Source of the DNA: Shimia abyssi
GTDB taxonomy: Bacteria; Pseudomonadota; Alphaproteobacteria; Rhodobacterales; Rhodobacteraceae
Reading direction: 5' to 3'
Assembly: GCF_003014475.1 (NCBI RefSeq)
Contig: NZ_PYGJ01000012.1
Coordinates: forward strand, 62,001 to 126,000
DNA length: 64,000 nt
The first letter of the stretch is position 1. Each line of letters starts with the position of its first letter. A model generated the notes under the pieces. That model saw only the letters and a list, made by a program, of their open reading frames with translations, did no database searches and was not told the DNA's origin. This document shows, piece after piece, positions 62,587-64,000 of the stretch. The translations under genes and the position numbers were made by a program.

Positions 62587-63396
62587 TCAGCCAGTGCAAC
62601 CGTTGATATCGACCGCGTGATTTGCCCCCAGAACCGTAAAACGCAGCGTAGAGCGATCAACGATGAATGACGCACCATCGACGTGCATCAATTCGGTTTC
62701 GGCCAAAAGTGCGTTGCCTTGACGTTTCGAGGTGCCCTCGGCCACCCAAATCTCGGGGTTGGCGGCCTCGATCACGGCAACCTCGCCACCACCCGCGCTG
62801 GGCATTTCGATTTTTGCCGTCAGCTTGATCCCGTTTTGTGTCGGGCTGAGTCGACAAGTGACACGGCGCACGCCTGCTTCGTTTGCAGATAGCGGGCGGT
62901 CGGCAATGGCGGCAGCAATGCGCGCATCTCGTTTACCCTGGCTTGGCAGTTCGGCCTTGACTGTGAGCTGTTGGGGCACGCAGATATCTCGGCAAACTCC
63001 GATGTCGAGTGCGGCTTTGAGCCGAACCGGTTTGCCGGCGGATTTAGGGGTGATGCGGACCGGCAGCACGAGCTCTTCGGTGTAGCCAATTGAGCGCATA
63101 CCGTTTTGCGAAAAGACCTCGGGTGTAGGCCAGTTCACGTCAAAACCTGCCAGATTGTGCGAACCTCTGAAGTCAAGTTGTGGAGGAATCCCCGCGTCGC
63201 CCGGTGCGCGCCAATAGGTTTTCCACCCCGGATTGAGCGTGATGCGGATGGCTGCCATGTGACTGCCATCGGAGTTGCGCCAGCCGGGCAGGATCTCGGC
63301 TTGTACGACCTGATCATAAGATTGCGCCTGAACAGGCACGGCAAGGCAGGTGCAGATGAGCGGAGCCAACAGGGCGGAGAGCATTCGTTTGATCAT
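62587..63396 (-). CDS. DsbD N-terminal-domain-like periplasmic protein
   Basis: A 269-residue secreted protein with signal peptide ending VPVQAQ. It matches the DsbD alpha domain (PF11412): WKTYWRAPGDAGIPPQLDF near 58 and a CxxxC pair in DIGVCRDICVPQQ near 136. DsbD's membrane and thioredoxin-like parts are missing. It may accept electrons from an inner-membrane DsbD/CcdA-like protein and pass them to periplasmic thiols. The start ATG is well placed at the signal peptide. Confidence 0.85.
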   Translation of the reverse strand: MIKRMLSALLAPLICTCLAVPVQAQSYDQVVQAEILPGWRNSDGSHMAAIRITLNPGWKTYWRAPGDAGIPPQLDFRGSHNLAGFDVNWPTPEVFSQNGMRSIGYTEELVLPVRITPKSAGKPVRLKAALDIGVCRDICVPQQLTVKAELPSQGKRDARIAAAIADRPLSANEAGVRRVTCRLSPTQNGIKLTAKIEMPSAGGGEVAVIEAANPEIWVAEGTSKRQGNALLAETELMHVDGASFIVDRSTLRFTVLGANHAVDINGCTG

Positions 63397-63543
63397 AGTT
63401 TACATTTGGTACATCGCGCGTTCAAAGCCAACTCACAATCCGGCGAGAATGTGCCAGAGGGTGCGATGGCGCGGGAAAGGCTTGCGTCTAAAGGTTTGTA
63501 CACACATGTTTGTTAGTAAGGGCAAAACCGAGAGAGGTTTATT

Positions 63544-64000
63544 TTGGAAGGGTCAAACGCCACGGGTACTGAGCTTGAACTGACCGGGAAAATGCTGATC
63601 GCGATGCCGGGAATGGGTGACACGCGATTTGCGCATTCGGTGGTTTTCCTATGCGCGCATTCAAAGGAAGGCGCGATGGGGTTGATTGTGAATAAAACAG
63701 TCGACGGAATGCGGGTGTCTGACCTGCTTAAACAGTTGTCGATCACGATGGAACAGCCCGAAAATGATGGAAACCTATATTTTGGGGGGCCAGTTGAGGG
63801 AGGGCGTGGATTTGTGCTGCACTCAACTGATTACTCGTCGGATTTATCTACGCTTGAAGTAAGTGGTACGTTTTCGATGACGGCGACATTGGATGTGCTG
63901 GAGGACATGGCCTGTGGCAAGGGGCCGGATCGTACGTTGATGGCATTGGGGTATAGCGGCTGGGGGCCGGGCCAGTTGGAAAGCGAGATTGCCGCCAATG
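63544..64000 (+). CDS. YqgE/AlgH family protein, N-terminal part
   Basis: A frame open to the window end, starting TTG at 63544 with GAGAGG seven bases upstream, giving MEGSNATGTELELTGKMLIA. Later stretches include MPGMGDTRFAHSVVFLCAHS, GAMGLIVNKT, LYFGGPVEGGRGFVLHS and LGYSGWGPGQLE. These are the UPF0301/YqgE family signatures. Function is unknown, although AlgH was once linked to alginate regulation. The last part lies beyond the window. Confidence 0.9.
   Translation, partial: MEGSNATGTELELTGKMLIAMPGMGDTRFAHSVVFLCAHSKEGAMGLIVNKTVDGMRVSDLLKQLSITMEQPENDGNLYFGGPVEGGRGFVLHSTDYSSDLSTLEVSGTFSMTATLDVLEDMACGKGPDRTLMALGYSGWGPGQLESEIAAN

Overview
The window reads as chromosomal DNA of a marine alphaproteobacterium of the Roseobacter group (Rhodobacteraceae sensu lato). 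This is inferred from gene content: a mitochondrial-type complex I accessory subunit (NDUFS4), MeaB, a PCu(A)C copper chaperone, homoprotocatechuate ring-cleavage genes, a MidA/NDUFAF7 methyltransferase and VCBS/Hint secreted proteins. Moderately high GC and many TTG/GTG starts fit this. No rRNA, tRNA, CRISPR array, prophage or insertion sequence was recognised by eye.

Layout. 1-15.2 kb is mostly housekeeping: the argD end with argF, a ketopantoate-reductase-like enzyme, a Nudix hydrolase, hrpB, a DUF3108 protein divergent from meaB, rpmB with a strong terminator, a PCu(A)C copper chaperone, the sirtuin cobB, a low-molecular-weight phosphatase, a LysR regulator, secreted proteins and a universal stress protein pair behind an FNR-like site. 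15.3-19.2 kb runs leftward: two small envelope proteins, a palindrome-rich spacer, an AT-richer DUF5677-like gene and uvrB with a possible LexA box. A gene-poor kilobase follows.

20-31 kb is an accessory region. It holds a 1202-residue SAM-domain/adenylate-cyclase/ATPase/TPR protein, a DUF4242 protein and a berberine-bridge-type FAD oxidoreductase. Next come three adjacent decayed genes: a winged-helix/TPR regulator with in-frame stops, a frameshifted methyltransferase, and a nitrilase whose catalytic Cys position reads Phe. An intact winged-helix/TPR regulator closes the region. 31.5-33.4 kb holds the NDUFS4-like gene, then an HlyC-type toxin acyltransferase directly followed by a small VCBS-Hint protein that has no RTX repeats.

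33.4-37.8 kb is a GntR-controlled locus (AbrB-family membrane protein, hpaE, hpaD) with a 30-bp near-perfect palindrome between the divergent genes. 37.8-43.3 kb is a sugar uptake module (glk, xylG, xylH, xylF) divergent from a ROK repressor. 43.3-50.8 kb carries an FG-GAP/ASPIC protein, a degenerate EAL protein, tag, a 46-residue protein, an EEP-family nuclease/phosphatase and an overlapping lgt-midA-pgeF operon, with ubiK divergent. 51-64 kb carries an outer-membrane efflux lipoprotein, a YbjN-like protein, proC-csaA-hydroxyacid dehydrogenase, a family-4-like uracil-DNA glycosylase lacking most iron-sulphur cysteines, moaB, an RND adaptor/permease pair, a RibD-C protein, a DsbD N-domain protein and the start of yqgE.

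Most unusual are the three-gene decay block, the acyltransferase plus RTX-less VCBS-Hint pair, and two copies of a 44-bp element made of four 11-bp units, about 31 kb apart and each just after a stop codon. Start codons were chosen by hand from Shine-Dalgarno spacing. Family names come from recognised motifs, not from searches.
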